DNA of 64,000 nucleotides from Zhongshania aliphaticivorans (GCF_902705875.1 NZ_CACSIK010000001.1:2723166-2787165), one strand, 5' to 3'; counted from the stretch's first letter, positions 45,982 to 55,461 are shown. A program made the numbers and translations. The notes: generated from the sequence alone by a model not told the origin.

Positions 45982-48441
45982 ATGCGTATTTACGGGTTAA
46001 TTATTACCTGCATCGTCCTATTAAGCATGACCGGCTGTGGTGGCGGAGGAAGCTCTCGCAACTCCGACAGCGGTGATGACAATGGCGGTAATGGTAACGG
46101 CGGCCCGCAATACCAAGTGGAGGTACGCCGCACCTCCTTCGGTATCCCTCACATCAAAGCTAGTAATTACGGCAATATGGGCTACGGCTACGGCTACGTT
46201 CATGCAGAGGACAACCTCTGCATACTGGCCGAAGACTTGTTAACCATTCGCGGTGAGCGCGCCAAATATCTCGGCCGCGACGGCACTTACACTATTGTCT
46301 CCAACGGCTCCACGGCCAATAACGTAGATTCAGATTTTTTCTGGAAATTCATCGCCACCGATGAGGCCATCGCGCCGCTTAAAAACAGTGACCAAGAAGC
46401 AATCGACGCCACTAAAGGTTTTGTCGCTGGCTACAACCGCTATGTAAAGGAGCTTAAAGCCGGTCAACATCCCGGTCGCCACTTGGCCTGCCGAAATGAA
46501 GCTTGGCTTACCGAAATCACCGCTGACGATATGTTCCGCCGATACTTCCGGTTAACCCTTCTGGCCAGCTCATCGGTGTTTGTGAACGAGGTTTCTCAGG
46601 CCAAACCACCGGGGCCAGACAATCTGCCATTGCCCATCGATCTAGATGACATTCTCGCGCTGGATCCCGCTGCATTGCCACTGTCGGATGGACTACCTAT
46701 CGGCAGCAATATGTACGCCCTAGGGCCCGATGCGACAAGTGAAGAATCATTGCTGTTAGGTAATCCGCATTTTCCGTGGACCGGGACTGAGCGTCTCTAT
46801 CTGACGCACCTAGAGTTGCCGGATGCTGAAATCATGGGAGCTTCGCTATATGGCGTACCCGCGGTGCTGATCGGTTTCAATGAGCATTTCGCGTGGAGCC
46901 ATACCGTATCCACTGCCTATCGCTTTACCTTCTACGAACTGACCCTGAACCCAGCCGATCCCACCCAGTACCTCTATGACGGTGAAATGCGCGATATGGA
47001 CGCAAACGAGGTGACGATCAACATACTGGAAGACGACGGCACCAGCACCAGCGAAACTCGCACCCTATATCGATCACATTATGGCCCGATGTTGGAACTG
47101 GCAGTCTCCGGTATACCAGTGCTTGAATGGTCGCCCCTTAAAGCCTACACACTGCGCGACGCCAATGCCGAAAACGGCAGTCTTATGAACCAGTTTTTCA
47201 GGTGGAATAGAGCGCAAAGTTTTGAAGAATTTGTGGAGCTGCACGGCAGCGTACTCGGCGTACCCTGGGTCAACACTGCCGCGACCGGCCCCGGCAAACC
47301 AGCCTACTACGGTGATGTCACTGTCGTCCCCAACGTCTCCGACGGCAAGGTCCAGACCTGTGGCGCCCTGCCTTTACAAGTTGTGCTCGGGCAGCTAATG
47401 CCCGGCTTGCCGATCCTTGACGGTTCGCGTTCGGATTGCGAGTGGGACAACGATGAAGACGCTCCTCGGCCCGGCATTTTTGGCCCAGCAAACCTACCCA
47501 AAATCACCCGTAACGACTGGGTACACAATTGCAATGACAGTTACTGGGTCAGCAATCCTGCCGAGCCACTTACCGGCTTTGCCGCCATCATTGGCGATGA
47601 AGGTACCGAGCGCACCCTGCGTACCCGTCTGTGTATGCAGCAGGTCATCAAGCGCCTAGATAGTAGTGATGGCCGACCCGGCAACTTGTTTAATTTGGAT
47701 ACACTGCAGGAAGTTGCACTAGAGAGCACCGTTCTGTCAGAGCAGCTCGCGCGCCAATCTGTGTTGAGCAGCTATTGTGCCCTGCCAACACCTATACTTA
47801 GCACTGGCGGCACTCCGGTAGAAATAAGCGACGCCTGCTCGATACTCGCAAGCTGGGACGGGAAGAACAACCTAAACTCCGTCGGCGGGCATATCTGGCG
47901 CGAGTTTTGGCGTGGCACCGGTGGCCCCCTGCCGGTCGCCACCCCACTGGATGACCTCCTTTGGTTGACGCCCTTCTCCGCGAGCGACCCGGTCAACACC
48001 CCAGCGACCCTTAATGTGCTCAATCCCATTGTCGCCACCGCCTTGGCAGATGGGGTGCAGAAAGTTTTGGACTCGCCCTTTGAACTGGATACGCCGATGG
48101 GTCAAATACAGCATTCCGGTGCACATGACAGCGTTATACCCATATTCGGCGGCGAAGGTTTTGAGGGTTCATTCACCATTGCCAATGCGCGTGGCGGTGG
48201 ACTTGAGGAGGACGGCTACAACATCACCTACGGCAACAGCTATATTCAAACTGTCACTTGGGATACTGCCGGCAATCCCGTCGCCGAAGGGTTTATCACC
48301 TATTCGCAATCCGGCGATCCAGCCTCGCCGTATTACAAGAATATGACCGAGGCCTACTCAGCTAAAGAGTGGATCAAATTTCCCTATTTGGAAGCAGATA
48401 TTGCGGCAGATACCATTGAGACACTAAATTTATCTGAATAA
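45982..48441 (+). CDS. penicillin-acylase-family lipoprotein (Ntn hydrolase)
   Basis: 819 residues. The frame is open from 45913, but GAGGGAG sits just before ATG 45982, which yields a lipoprotein signal with Cys19 after MTG. A glycine/serine/aspartate-rich linker follows, then the acylase. VEVRRTSFGIPHIKA begins the alpha chain. GSNMYALGP offers the N-terminal nucleophile Ser (Ser242 of this start), and LLLGNPHFPWTG is the conserved block after it. The chain matures by self-cleavage before the Ser. Relatives include aculeacin and acyl-homoserine-lactone acylases (PvdQ, QuiP), so lactone or lipopeptide deacylation at the cell envelope is likely. Confidence 0.9.
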   Translation: MRIYGLIITCIVLLSMTGCGGGGSSRNSDSGDDNGGNGNGGPQYQVEVRRTSFGIPHIKASNYGNMGYGYGYVHAEDNLCILAEDLLTIRGERAKYLGRDGTYTIVSNGSTANNVDSDFFWKFIATDEAIAPLKNSDQEAIDATKGFVAGYNRYVKELKAGQHPGRHLACRNEAWLTEITADDMFRRYFRLTLLASSSVFVNEVSQAKPPGPDNLPLPIDLDDILALDPAALPLSDGLPIGSNMYALGPDATSEESLLLGNPHFPWTGTERLYLTHLELPDAEIMGASLYGVPAVLIGFNEHFAWSHTVSTAYRFTFYELTLNPADPTQYLYDGEMRDMDANEVTINILEDDGTSTSETRTLYRSHYGPMLELAVSGIPVLEWSPLKAYTLRDANAENGSLMNQFFRWNRAQSFEEFVELHGSVLGVPWVNTAATGPGKPAYYGDVTVVPNVSDGKVQTCGALPLQVVLGQLMPGLPILDGSRSDCEWDNDEDAPRPGIFGPANLPKITRNDWVHNCNDSYWVSNPAEPLTGFAAIIGDEGTERTLRTRLCMQQVIKRLDSSDGRPGNLFNLDTLQEVALESTVLSEQLARQSVLSSYCALPTPILSTGGTPVEISDACSILASWDGKNNLNSVGGHIWREFWRGTGGPLPVATPLDDLLWLTPFSASDPVNTPATLNVLNPIVATALADGVQKVLDSPFELDTPMGQIQHSGAHDSVIPIFGGEGFEGSFTIANARGGGLEEDGYNITYGNSYIQTVTWDTAGNPVAEGFITYSQSGDPASPYYKNMTEAYSAKEWIKFPYLEADIAADTIETLNLSE

Positions 48442-48459
48442 GCAACTACCATACAAACA

Positions 48460-48492
48460 TAAGGCCGCTGGGGTTACCCACCAGCGGCCTTA
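48460..48492 (+). terminator. strong stem-loop terminator after the acylase gene
   Basis: Twelve-base perfect stem TAAGGCCGCTGG/CCAGCGGCCTTA with a 9-base loop, 19 bases past the stop codon, followed by a T-rich tract. Confidence 0.85.
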
Positions 48493-48526
48493 TTAGAATG
48501 TCTTTAAGACTACCCTTTAAAATTTC

Positions 48527-48670
48527 TCACTTCTTTAGATCTCTAAAAAAAAACCACTCCCACTCAATCTTCGCGGGCAGCTTGCTACTCACATTGTAGG
48601 CAACACGCGTCACTTGCTTAGTTTCATTAATGATTCGCTTGGAAGCCGTTTCCAATAACTCATACAGCAT
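48527..48670 (-). pseudogene. guaA: guaA 3'-end remnant (GMP synthase C-terminus)
   Basis: A 47-codon open frame whose product reads …[20 protein letters not shown] then LPAKIEWE. This is the C-terminus of GMP synthase (usual form: RIINEV-x-GV-x-RV-x-YDISSKPPATIEWE), with a few substitutions and a short extension (WFFFRDLKK) in place of the normal stop. No other part of guaA is present. The 3' end of guaA is a known attachment site of genomic islands, so this may be an old attachment scar. Confidence 0.75.
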
Positions 48671-48681
48671 TATTTACGGCT

Positions 48682-48705
48682 CGCTGCTCCAATACTGGAG
48701 CAGCG
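48682..48705 (-). terminator. GC-rich hairpin after the acyl-CoA dehydrogenase gene
   Basis: CGCTGCTCCA/TGGAGCAGCG, ten-base perfect stem with a 4-base loop, 17 bases beyond the stop at 48722. No T-run follows, so it may end transcripts with Rho or protect the 3' end. Confidence 0.55.
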
Positions 48706-48721
48706 CATAGATTACGTACAA

Positions 48722-49879
48722 CTACTTCTTACGGCCCGGCAAGGTTCCCATCGTTTTACAGATAATGCTTAACATGACCTCATCGGCGCCGCCGCCTATG
48801 GACGTAATACGAGTATCTCGATACGCCCTCGCCACTGGGTTATCCCACATAAAGCCCATTCCGCCCCAATACTGCATGCAGCTGTCAGTGACTTCGCGCA
48901 GCAATCGACCTGCTTTCAATTTAGCCATTGATGCTTTGCGTGTCACGTCAGTGCCGTTGAGGTAGCCCTCTACCGCGTCGAACGTCAGTGCCCTTAAGGC
49001 CTCAACCTCGGTCTGTAGCTCAGCTAAGCGAAAGTGGACAACTTGGTTATCTAACACCGACTGACCAAAGATCTGTCGCTCTCTGGTGTAATCAATGGTT
49101 TTGTTAATGCACTCTTCCATCGCTTTTAAACTGCCTGCGGCGGCAAACAGACGCTCTTCTTGAAACTGCAGCATTTGGTAAATAAAACCATGCCCCTCTT
49201 CACCAATAAGATTGCGCTGCGGCACTCGCACATTGTCAAAGAAGACTTGCGCGGTATCAGAGGAACGCATGCCCAATTTATCTAATTTTTCAGAAAACGA
49301 AATACCTGGCGTATTGGTGGGAACCACAATTAAGGATTTATTCATATGCGGCTTATCGTCACTGGTATTCGCCAACAAACACAAATAATCAGCTTGGGTC
49401 GAATTCGTGATCCACATTTTCGAGCCATTGATAATGTAATCATCACCGTCTTTTTTGGCGGTGGTTTTAATAGCGGCTACATCCGAGCCTGCATGGGGTT
49501 CACTCACCGCGATCGAAAACACCGCATCGCCGGCAATAGCCGGAACTAAAAACTCTTTACGCAGCTCATCACTGCCAAATCGCGCCAGCGCTGGGGTTGC
49601 CATGTCGGTCTGTACACCAATCCCCATAGACACACCGCCGGTGGTGATTCGCCCCAACTCTTCAGAAAAGACAATTTGATAACTGTAGTCTAAGCCCATA
49701 CCACCAAACTCAATGGGCTTACAAATACCCAGCAAGCCAAGGTCACCCATCTTTTTAAATAACTCATGGGCGGGGAAAATGCCCGCTGCCTCCCACTCGT
49801 CAGCATAGGGGTTTATTTCGTTATCAATAAATTTTGCAGTGGTCTGCCGTATGGCTTCATGCTCTTCAGTTAAAATCAT
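48722..49879 (-). CDS. acyl-CoA dehydrogenase
   Basis: 385 residues, canonical length. AVSEPHAGSDVAAIKT (FAD/substrate), MWITNST, QIFGQSVLDNQ and the C-terminal YRDTRITSIGGGADEVMLSII. The GGGADEVM ending and length resemble citronellyl-CoA/isovaleryl-type dehydrogenases, but the substrate is not certain. It forms the last gene of a minus-strand trio with a GST (25-base gap) and a second dehydrogenase. CGGAG lies before the ATG. Confidence 0.9.
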   Translation of the reverse strand: MILTEEHEAIRQTTAKFIDNEINPYADEWEAAGIFPAHELFKKMGDLGLLGICKPIEFGGMGLDYSYQIVFSEELGRITTGGVSMGIGVQTDMATPALARFGSDELRKEFLVPAIAGDAVFSIAVSEPHAGSDVAAIKTTAKKDGDDYIINGSKMWITNSTQADYLCLLANTSDDKPHMNKSLIVVPTNTPGISFSEKLDKLGMRSSDTAQVFFDNVRVPQRNLIGEEGHGFIYQMLQFQEERLFAAAGSLKAMEECINKTIDYTRERQIFGQSVLDNQVVHFRLAELQTEVEALRALTFDAVEGYLNGTDVTRKASMAKLKAGRLLREVTDSCMQYWGGMGFMWDNPVARAYRDTRITSIGGGADEVMLSIICKTMGTLPGRKK

Positions 49880-49904
49880 ATTGTGCTCCGTCTTCGTTAT
49901 TTTT

Positions 49905-50594
49905 TTAGGCGAACAAGTCTGGGATGTTCTCGAAAGGGTATGGCGTAGGGCTGAACAATGCGTTTTCTTTGCCTATAGGTTCTACTTTTTGAAACGCAGG
50001 CCGCGCTGTCATTCGCCTTAAATAATCCTGCACCTGAGGTTCGTAAAACTGCGACAAGCCCAAACCTTCACCCAGATATAAGGCATAAACAATCGCAATA
50101 TCCGCCACGGTGAAGCGCTTGTCACATAAAAATTCACGATCCATAAGGTGCGAATTCAAGCGTTTCAAACGAGCCAAAAACCATTTGTAGTAATCTTCAA
50201 CGACTTGGGGCTGACGACGCTCAGCAGGCTCTAGTTGCGAATAACGTAACACTAAGGTCTGTGGAAACGTCAGCGTGGCATCACTGTGAAACAACCAGTT
50301 TAAATAATCACCGTACTCAGCGTGATCGGCTTTTAAACCAACATCATAGCGTTGATAGCGCTCGACTAAATACAGACCGATGGCAGACGATTCCGTCATG
50401 TGGGTGTCGCCATCCACAAAATAAGGCACGGTCCCCAAAGGGTTTACGTCTAAAAACTCACGCTGGAACATGCGCGGCGGAAATGGCAGAACCTCAAGAT
50501 CGTATTCTATGCCCATCTCCTCTAGCGCCCATAAAGCCCGTAAGGATCGAGAGGTGTAACAATGCCAAAGCTTTGGCTTATTGATTGATGTCAT
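49905..50594 (-). CDS. glutathione S-transferase family protein
   Basis: 229 residues. Thioredoxin-like N-terminal domain (LWHCYTSRSLRALWALEEMG, PLGTVPYFVDGD, MTESSAIGLYLVERY with the ESxAI glutathione-binding motif) and a helical C-terminal domain (FTVADIAIVYALYLGEGLGL). Conjugates or isomerises electrophiles. Sandwiched between two acyl-CoA dehydrogenases with gaps of 11 and 25 bases, so it belongs to the same operon; it may detoxify an enoyl intermediate. AAGGAAAT precedes the ATG. Confidence 0.9.
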   Translation of the reverse strand: MTSINKPKLWHCYTSRSLRALWALEEMGIEYDLEVLPFPPRMFQREFLDVNPLGTVPYFVDGDTHMTESSAIGLYLVERYQRYDVGLKADHAEYGDYLNWLFHSDATLTFPQTLVLRYSQLEPAERRQPQVVEDYYKWFLARLKRLNSHLMDREFLCDKRFTVADIAIVYALYLGEGLGLSQFYEPQVQDYLRRMTARPAFQKVEPIGKENALFSPTPYPFENIPDLFA

Positions 50595-50605
50595 TTTATA
50601 TTTCC

Positions 50606-51781
50606 TTACAAACGATATTGACGCGCAGCAAGGTCGCGCATAATTTCTTCTGAGCCACCGCCAATAGCATTAACTCTAACTTCTCTATAAAAACGCTCTA
50701 TGCGGTTGCCTCGCAAATAGCTCGCGCCGCCAAGTATCTGACTGGCTTCACGGGCGCAAAACTCCATGGTTTCACTGGCCTGCACTTTAGCCATGGCCAA
50801 ATCACCGGGATCACAACGCCCTTCGATATAAGCTTGGGTTAAATATTGTAGATAGGTTTGCGTCGCATTTATTTTTTGTTTCATGGTGGCAATTTTATGG
50901 CGAATAACCTGATGATCTGCCAAGCGCTTACCAAAGGTTTTTCGCTGCTGCGCCCATTCCACTGCATCTTCTAAACAAGCACGCGCCGCCGCTTCCATTG
51001 TTACCGCCAAACTTAAACGCTCGGGGTTAAAGTTAGTCATGATAACTAAAAAGCCTTGGCCTTCTTCGCCCAATAAATGACTGGCGGGCACCCGCACATT
51101 GTCAAAATATATGGTGCCGGTTTCGGCACACCACCAACCCTGTTTACGGTCTAGCGCTGTGCGAGCAACTCCGGGCAAGTCAGTGGGGATTAATAACATC
51201 GACACCCCTCGCCCTCCCTCGCCACCAGTTCTCACCGCGGTTGACACCCAATCGGCATTCATCACACCAGAGATAAACGTCTTACTCCCGTTGACAATAT
51301 AATCATCACCATCGCGTACCGCTGTGGTTGTGATGTTAGCAACATCAGAGCCTCCTGAGGGTTCAGTAATACCAAGGGAAATTCGCTTCTCACCGGCCAG
51401 CACCGCAGGAGCGACAAGTTGCTTAATCTCATCGCTGCCGTAATTCATTACTGGCGGCAAGCCAATCCCATGAATAAGTAAATTACTCATCAGGCCGCCA
51501 GCAGAACCGGCGCGGGTAAATTCTTCATTGCTGATATTTATATGCCACTGATCTATGCCTTCAGAAATCCCACCAAAGGCCTCGGGATAGCCCATTTGCA
51601 TTACGCCAATACTGGCAGCTTTTTGCCAAAGCTCGTCAGGAATCTTGCCGGCCTCTTCCCAGTCATCGAGAAACGGGATTACTTCCTTTTCTAGCCATTT
51701 TCGTAGCTGTGTTCGCCACTCTTCATGCTCAGGCTTTAAATAAGGATTAAAAAGACGCGCGCTATCAAACGTTAAGGACAT
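50606..51781 (-). CDS. acyl-CoA dehydrogenase
   Basis: 391 residues. ITEPSGGSDVANITT, KTFISGVMNADW, KTFGKRLADHQVI, and the ending IGGGSEEIMRDLAARQYRL where Glu of the EEIM region is the usual base. The frame is open to a GTG at 51790, but ATG 51781 (MSLTFDSARL) fits the family better. First gene of the ACAD-GST-ACAD operon. The AraC regulator gene ends 100 bases upstream on the same strand. Confidence 0.9.
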   Translation of the reverse strand: MSLTFDSARLFNPYLKPEHEEWRTQLRKWLEKEVIPFLDDWEEAGKIPDELWQKAASIGVMQMGYPEAFGGISEGIDQWHINISNEEFTRAGSAGGLMSNLLIHGIGLPPVMNYGSDEIKQLVAPAVLAGEKRISLGITEPSGGSDVANITTTAVRDGDDYIVNGSKTFISGVMNADWVSTAVRTGGEGGRGVSMLLIPTDLPGVARTALDRKQGWWCAETGTIYFDNVRVPASHLLGEEGQGFLVIMTNFNPERLSLAVTMEAAARACLEDAVEWAQQRKTFGKRLADHQVIRHKIATMKQKINATQTYLQYLTQAYIEGRCDPGDLAMAKVQASETMEFCAREASQILGGASYLRGNRIERFYREVRVNAIGGGSEEIMRDLAARQYRL

Positions 51782-51890
51782 GGTGCTCACTTATGATTAA
51801 TAAAACTTAGCGCCTAGTGTAACGTGCTGATAGTTTTAGGCTTGGGCAATGGTGCCAGCGTAGTTGGGAATAAGTGCCACGCTGGTCGTA

Positions 51891-52928
51891 TTATTGTTTT
51901 CGAAAGTCACGCGGTGATTTGCCATGCCAACTGCGAAACGCACCAGAAAAGGAGCTTTGATCCATATAACCAAGTAGAAAAGCAATATCAGTAATACTCA
52001 AGCGTTCATCACTTAAATACTGAATGGCGAGTTCGGCACGCAATTCCTGCAAAACATGCAAAAATTGTGTGCCCTGTTCGGCCAAACGCCGCTGTAATGT
52101 GCGACGAGATATATTCAACGCTTCAGCCGCTTTATCAATACTCATGTCACCGCTAGGCAATAAACGCAGCAATGTTTTACGTAGGGCAACCACAAAATCA
52201 TTACTGCCTTTATTGTCCTCAAATAAATACCGAATGGGCTGCGCTAAGGCCTGAACCCAATTGGCATCTAAGCGGATCAGCGCATAATCTAAGCAAGCAC
52301 GATCTATATACAAACAGCTGTTTGGTTGATTAAACAGCAAATGAACGCCAAATTGCTGAATTAACATGCTTAAATCCTCTGGCTGAGGATAACTGAAATG
52401 CGCCGCACGAATTACAATTGGCCGTACACACACCGAGTTAACAATCACCGCAGCTGCCGCTAGAGAAGAATCACTCAAATAGCGTTGCTGTGCCGTTTCT
52501 GGTGCCAAAGGCTGCCAATCTAAACGAATAAACTCGCTGTCTCGACGTACTTTAACTTCACCAATATCCCCCACTATGCGTAAAACACTGGGCATAACAT
52601 TTAGGTATTCACGAAAAGTTGCGCAAGCAGAACAGGCGTATAACTGGAGATTTAAACGGTTGATATAATCTATCCGGCCAAGGTAAAGGCCAATATCGGG
52701 AGTTTGCGTTTGCGACGCCACAAGCTCATATAAATTCAGTAAGTCATCAACGGGGTAACGACTATCTACATCTTCTATATTATCCAAGCTCAAACCGGTG
52801 TCAGTACAGAGCGCGGCAAGATCAGCACCCAATACTTCGGCTGCTTGAAACAGCGCTTTAAACGCTGAGCCATTGACCGTTCGTATTGGCGTAGAGCTCA
52901 ATTTTGCTGATTGATTAGGCACTGACAT
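51891..52928 (-). CDS. AraC-family transcriptional regulator
   Basis: 345 residues. N-terminal arabinose-binding-like domain (residues about 25-210) and C-terminal double helix-turn-helix (MSIDKAAEALNISRRTLQRRLAEQG and ITDIAFLLGYMDQSSFSGAFRSWHGKSPRDFRK). Same subfamily as the broken regulator at 30744. It lies ahead of the ACAD-GST-ACAD operon on the same strand and opposite the barrel protein gene at 53076, so either may be its target. A 9-base inverted repeat lies in the shared upstream space. Confidence 0.92.
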   Translation of the reverse strand: MSVPNQSAKLSSTPIRTVNGSAFKALFQAAEVLGADLAALCTDTGLSLDNIEDVDSRYPVDDLLNLYELVASQTQTPDIGLYLGRIDYINRLNLQLYACSACATFREYLNVMPSVLRIVGDIGEVKVRRDSEFIRLDWQPLAPETAQQRYLSDSSLAAAAVIVNSVCVRPIVIRAAHFSYPQPEDLSMLIQQFGVHLLFNQPNSCLYIDRACLDYALIRLDANWVQALAQPIRYLFEDNKGSNDFVVALRKTLLRLLPSGDMSIDKAAEALNISRRTLQRRLAEQGTQFLHVLQELRAELAIQYLSDERLSITDIAFLLGYMDQSSFSGAFRSWHGKSPRDFRKQ

Positions 52929-52979
52929 AATAGCCGCTAATAGAAAAGCCCTAGTGTATTCGAGGCAAAAGGCGCTGAA

Positions 52980-53024
52980 TAGGTCTATACCAAGTAAGTC
53001 TCTGCTATATCGGCCATAGACCTA
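52980..53024. promoter_or_regulatory. inverted repeat between AraC and barrel genes
   Basis: TAGGTCTAT and ATAGACCTA, exact complements, 27 bases apart, midway between the divergent starts at 52928 and 53076. Candidate operator. Confidence 0.45.
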
Positions 53025-53075
53025 CTAGGCTACTTGTCGATATTATTTAGCTTACCAATACTGTTAGGAGGCCTC

Positions 53076-53807
53076 TTGCGCCGATTATTTAAGTCCCCTC
53101 TCTACCCAGTAGCCCAACTGGCTATTGCCACAATACTCAGCGTTGGCGGTACAAATAGCAGCCATGCCGAAATGAGTGTTTCCACCCATATATCCACCAT
53201 TGGCCCCGGTATAGAGCTGTCCTACAAAGTTAATTCAGGGTTTGGTGTTCGCGCCGCATGGCAGCAGCTATCAACCTCTTTTGACTTTCAGCCCGAGGAC
53301 GAAAACGGCGTACCCGGCGACGAATTAAAGTATAGGGGCGACCTAGACCTGAAAAATGGCAGTATTTTTGCCGATTGGTACCCCGCTAATAATGTATTCA
53401 GAATCACCGCGGGTATTTTATTAAATAATAGCGGCACCACACTCACTACCAACTGTGAGACCAATACCTCTGACGCTATTGCTACCAACAGCTGCGAAGT
53501 GGGTGGAACAAGTGTGCCCAGCGGTGATATTGCAGAGCTTCGTACCCACATTGATTTTGAAGAAGAACTCGCGCCCTATATTGGTATAGGCTGGGCTTTT
53601 CAAAACAACCCGCACTGGCATTTCAATATAGATTTAGGCCTAGCTTACCTTGGTCAAGCCAACGTCGACATACAATCGTCGGGGTCTTGCAATAGCTCCA
53701 GCGCATGCCGGGCTCAACTTGATGCTGAAGAACGCGAAATTGAAGAAGACATGGAATCACTTGAAATTTTTCCTGTTGCCAAGCTGGGCTTTGGCTATCG
53801 CTTTTAG
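53076..53807 (+). CDS. outer-membrane beta-barrel protein
   Basis: 243 residues from a TTG start set by AGGAGG at 53066-53071 (spacing four bases). This start gives a normal signal peptide: basic RRLFK, a hydrophobic core and a cut after HA. The mature part has alternating strands (GIELSYKVNSGFGVRAAWQQ, NGSIFADWYPA, FRITAGILLN, HFNIDLGLAYLG) and ends in LGFGYRF with terminal Phe, all typical of an 8-10-strand barrel. Cysteine pairs occur in two loops. Transport or structural role unknown; it is 65 bases ahead of the Fe-ADH gene. Confidence 0.75.
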   Translation: MRRLFKSPLYPVAQLAIATILSVGGTNSSHAEMSVSTHISTIGPGIELSYKVNSGFGVRAAWQQLSTSFDFQPEDENGVPGDELKYRGDLDLKNGSIFADWYPANNVFRITAGILLNNSGTTLTTNCETNTSDAIATNSCEVGGTSVPSGDIAELRTHIDFEEELAPYIGIGWAFQNNPHWHFNIDLGLAYLGQANVDIQSSGSCNSSSACRAQLDAEEREIEEDMESLEIFPVAKLGFGYRF

Positions 53808-53872
53808 CACCGCTCAGCCTACTTTACATTCAATATAATAAACGCGTCCCGCACTGCAGAGACTAACTTGTC

Positions 53873-55024
53873 ATGACTACTTTTGAGTTTCACACCACAA
53901 AATCTATTGTCGTTGAGCGTGGTTCCGCAGCGCGTCTTGCTACACATATTGCCGACATGAACTGCCAATCGGTGCTCGTGATCAGTGACCAAGGGGTTAT
54001 CGGCGCAGGCCTATTAACCGCCATGCTAGCTAACATCGAACAAAGTGATATTGCTGTTTCAGTATATTCAGAGGTCGTCGCCGATCCCCCTGAATCCGTT
54101 GTGGAGCGCGGCATATTGGCAGCAAGGGCATATCGAGCAGATTGTATTGTCGGCCTCGGTGGAGGCAGCTCCCTAGACACAGCCAAACTCATCGCACTAC
54201 TTGGCAATAGCGATCAAAGTCTAGCCGACGTTTACGGTGTTGATGCCGCCAAAGGTCAACGCCTGCCGCTGGTGTTAATACCCACAACGGCTGGCACCGG
54301 GTCAGAAGTAACAGGCATTGCCATTGTCACCACCGGCGAAAACGAGAAAAAAGGCGTGGTGTCACCGTTATTGCTACCCGACATCGCCCTGCTAGATGCC
54401 GAATTAACCGTAGGACTACCCAATCATGTCACCGCGGCAACAGGAATTGACGCCATGGTACATGCCATTGAAGCCTTCACCAGTAAGCGGCTCAAAAACC
54501 CGATTTCGGACAGTCTCGCCAAAGACGCCTTACGCTTGCTCGCCGCCAATATTCAAATCGTCTGCCAACAGGGCAACAATATTCAGGCACGCGAAAATAT
54601 GCTGATCGGTTCATGCCTAGCCGGAATGGCATTTGCCAACGCACCGGTCGGCGGCGTACACGCCCTCGCCTACCCCATTGGAGCACTGTTTCATGTTCCC
54701 CACGGTCTGTCTAATGCATTGATGCTAAACGCGGTAATGCGATTCAATTTACCCGAGGCAGAAAGCGAGTATGCCGAGCTCGCCAATGTGGTATTTCCAA
54801 CACTGCAAGGCTCCGCACAAGAGCGCGCGTTAGCATTAATAAACTACTTAAAAGACCTTGCTAGCGAACTGGGTATTGCCACGTCACTGCGAGAAGTGGG
54901 TATTGATGAAAAAGACCTAACCGCCCTAGCCGAAGATGCAATGAAACAGGCCAGACTCTTAATCAATAATCCCCGCGAGATTTGTTTAGCAGACGCTAAG
55001 GCACTGTATAAGGAATCACTATGA
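53873..55024 (+). CDS. iron-containing alcohol dehydrogenase
   Basis: 383 residues. GGGSSLDTAK, PTTAGTGSEVTG, metal motif GIDAMVHAIEAF, GGVHALAYPIGALFHVPHG (His ligands). A group III alcohol dehydrogenase, similar in length to maleylacetate reductase/FucO-type enzymes but without the former's distinct motifs. Its stop overlaps the next gene's ATG (ATGA). The operon ADH-thioesterase-thioesterase suggests an alcohol product and CoA release. Confidence 0.92.
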   Translation: MTTFEFHTTKSIVVERGSAARLATHIADMNCQSVLVISDQGVIGAGLLTAMLANIEQSDIAVSVYSEVVADPPESVVERGILAARAYRADCIVGLGGGSSLDTAKLIALLGNSDQSLADVYGVDAAKGQRLPLVLIPTTAGTGSEVTGIAIVTTGENEKKGVVSPLLLPDIALLDAELTVGLPNHVTAATGIDAMVHAIEAFTSKRLKNPISDSLAKDALRLLAANIQIVCQQGNNIQARENMLIGSCLAGMAFANAPVGGVHALAYPIGALFHVPHGLSNALMLNAVMRFNLPEAESEYAELANVVFPTLQGSAQERALALINYLKDLASELGIATSLREVGIDEKDLTALAEDAMKQARLLINNPREICLADAKALYKESL

Positions 55025-55461
55025 GCGAGAACCCCCCGATACCAAGCCGCAGTGAATTTCCGCACTTTTGCGAAATTCAAACCCGCTGGCATGATAATGA
55101 CGTCTATCAGCATGTGAACAATGTCATTTACTATTCCTTTTTTGACACCGCCGTAAACGAACACTTAATCGCCAGTGGCGTCCTAGACATTGCAACAAGC
55201 CCGACCATCGCCCTCGTGATAGAAACCCAATGCCAATACTTTTCATCGGTGAGCTTTCCTGACAAGGTGAGCGTTGGTCTTAAAGTCGCACACCTAGGCA
55301 ATAGCAGTGTTCGTTATGAAACCGCGCTCTTTCGCAATGACGACAGCCAAGCGTCTGCCCTAGGGCGATTTGTCCATGTGTACGTAGACCGCAAAAGCAA
55401 TCGTCCAGTGCCGATTCCTGAACCTGTACGCCAAGTACTCCAGCGCATCCAGCCTGAATAG
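55021..55461 (+). CDS. 4HBT/YbgC-type acyl-CoA thioesterase
   Basis: 146 residues. The hotdog signature TRWHDNDVYQHVNNVIYYSFFDTAVNEHL contains the conserved Asp of the 4-hydroxybenzoyl-CoA thioesterase/YbgC group. Hydrolyses acyl-CoA in the cytoplasm. Overlaps the upstream Fe-ADH by four bases (ATGA) and is therefore translationally coupled. TesB gene follows 35 bases later. Confidence 0.9.
   Translation: MSENPPIPSRSEFPHFCEIQTRWHDNDVYQHVNNVIYYSFFDTAVNEHLIASGVLDIATSPTIALVIETQCQYFSSVSFPDKVSVGLKVAHLGNSSVRYETALFRNDDSQASALGRFVHVYVDRKSNRPVPIPEPVRQVLQRIQPE

Noticed and set aside
53006..53024. GGCCATAGACC as another copy of the TGGCC-N6-GTCA operator
   Set aside because: GTCA is absent at the required spacing; the sequence is better explained by the 9-base inverted repeat.
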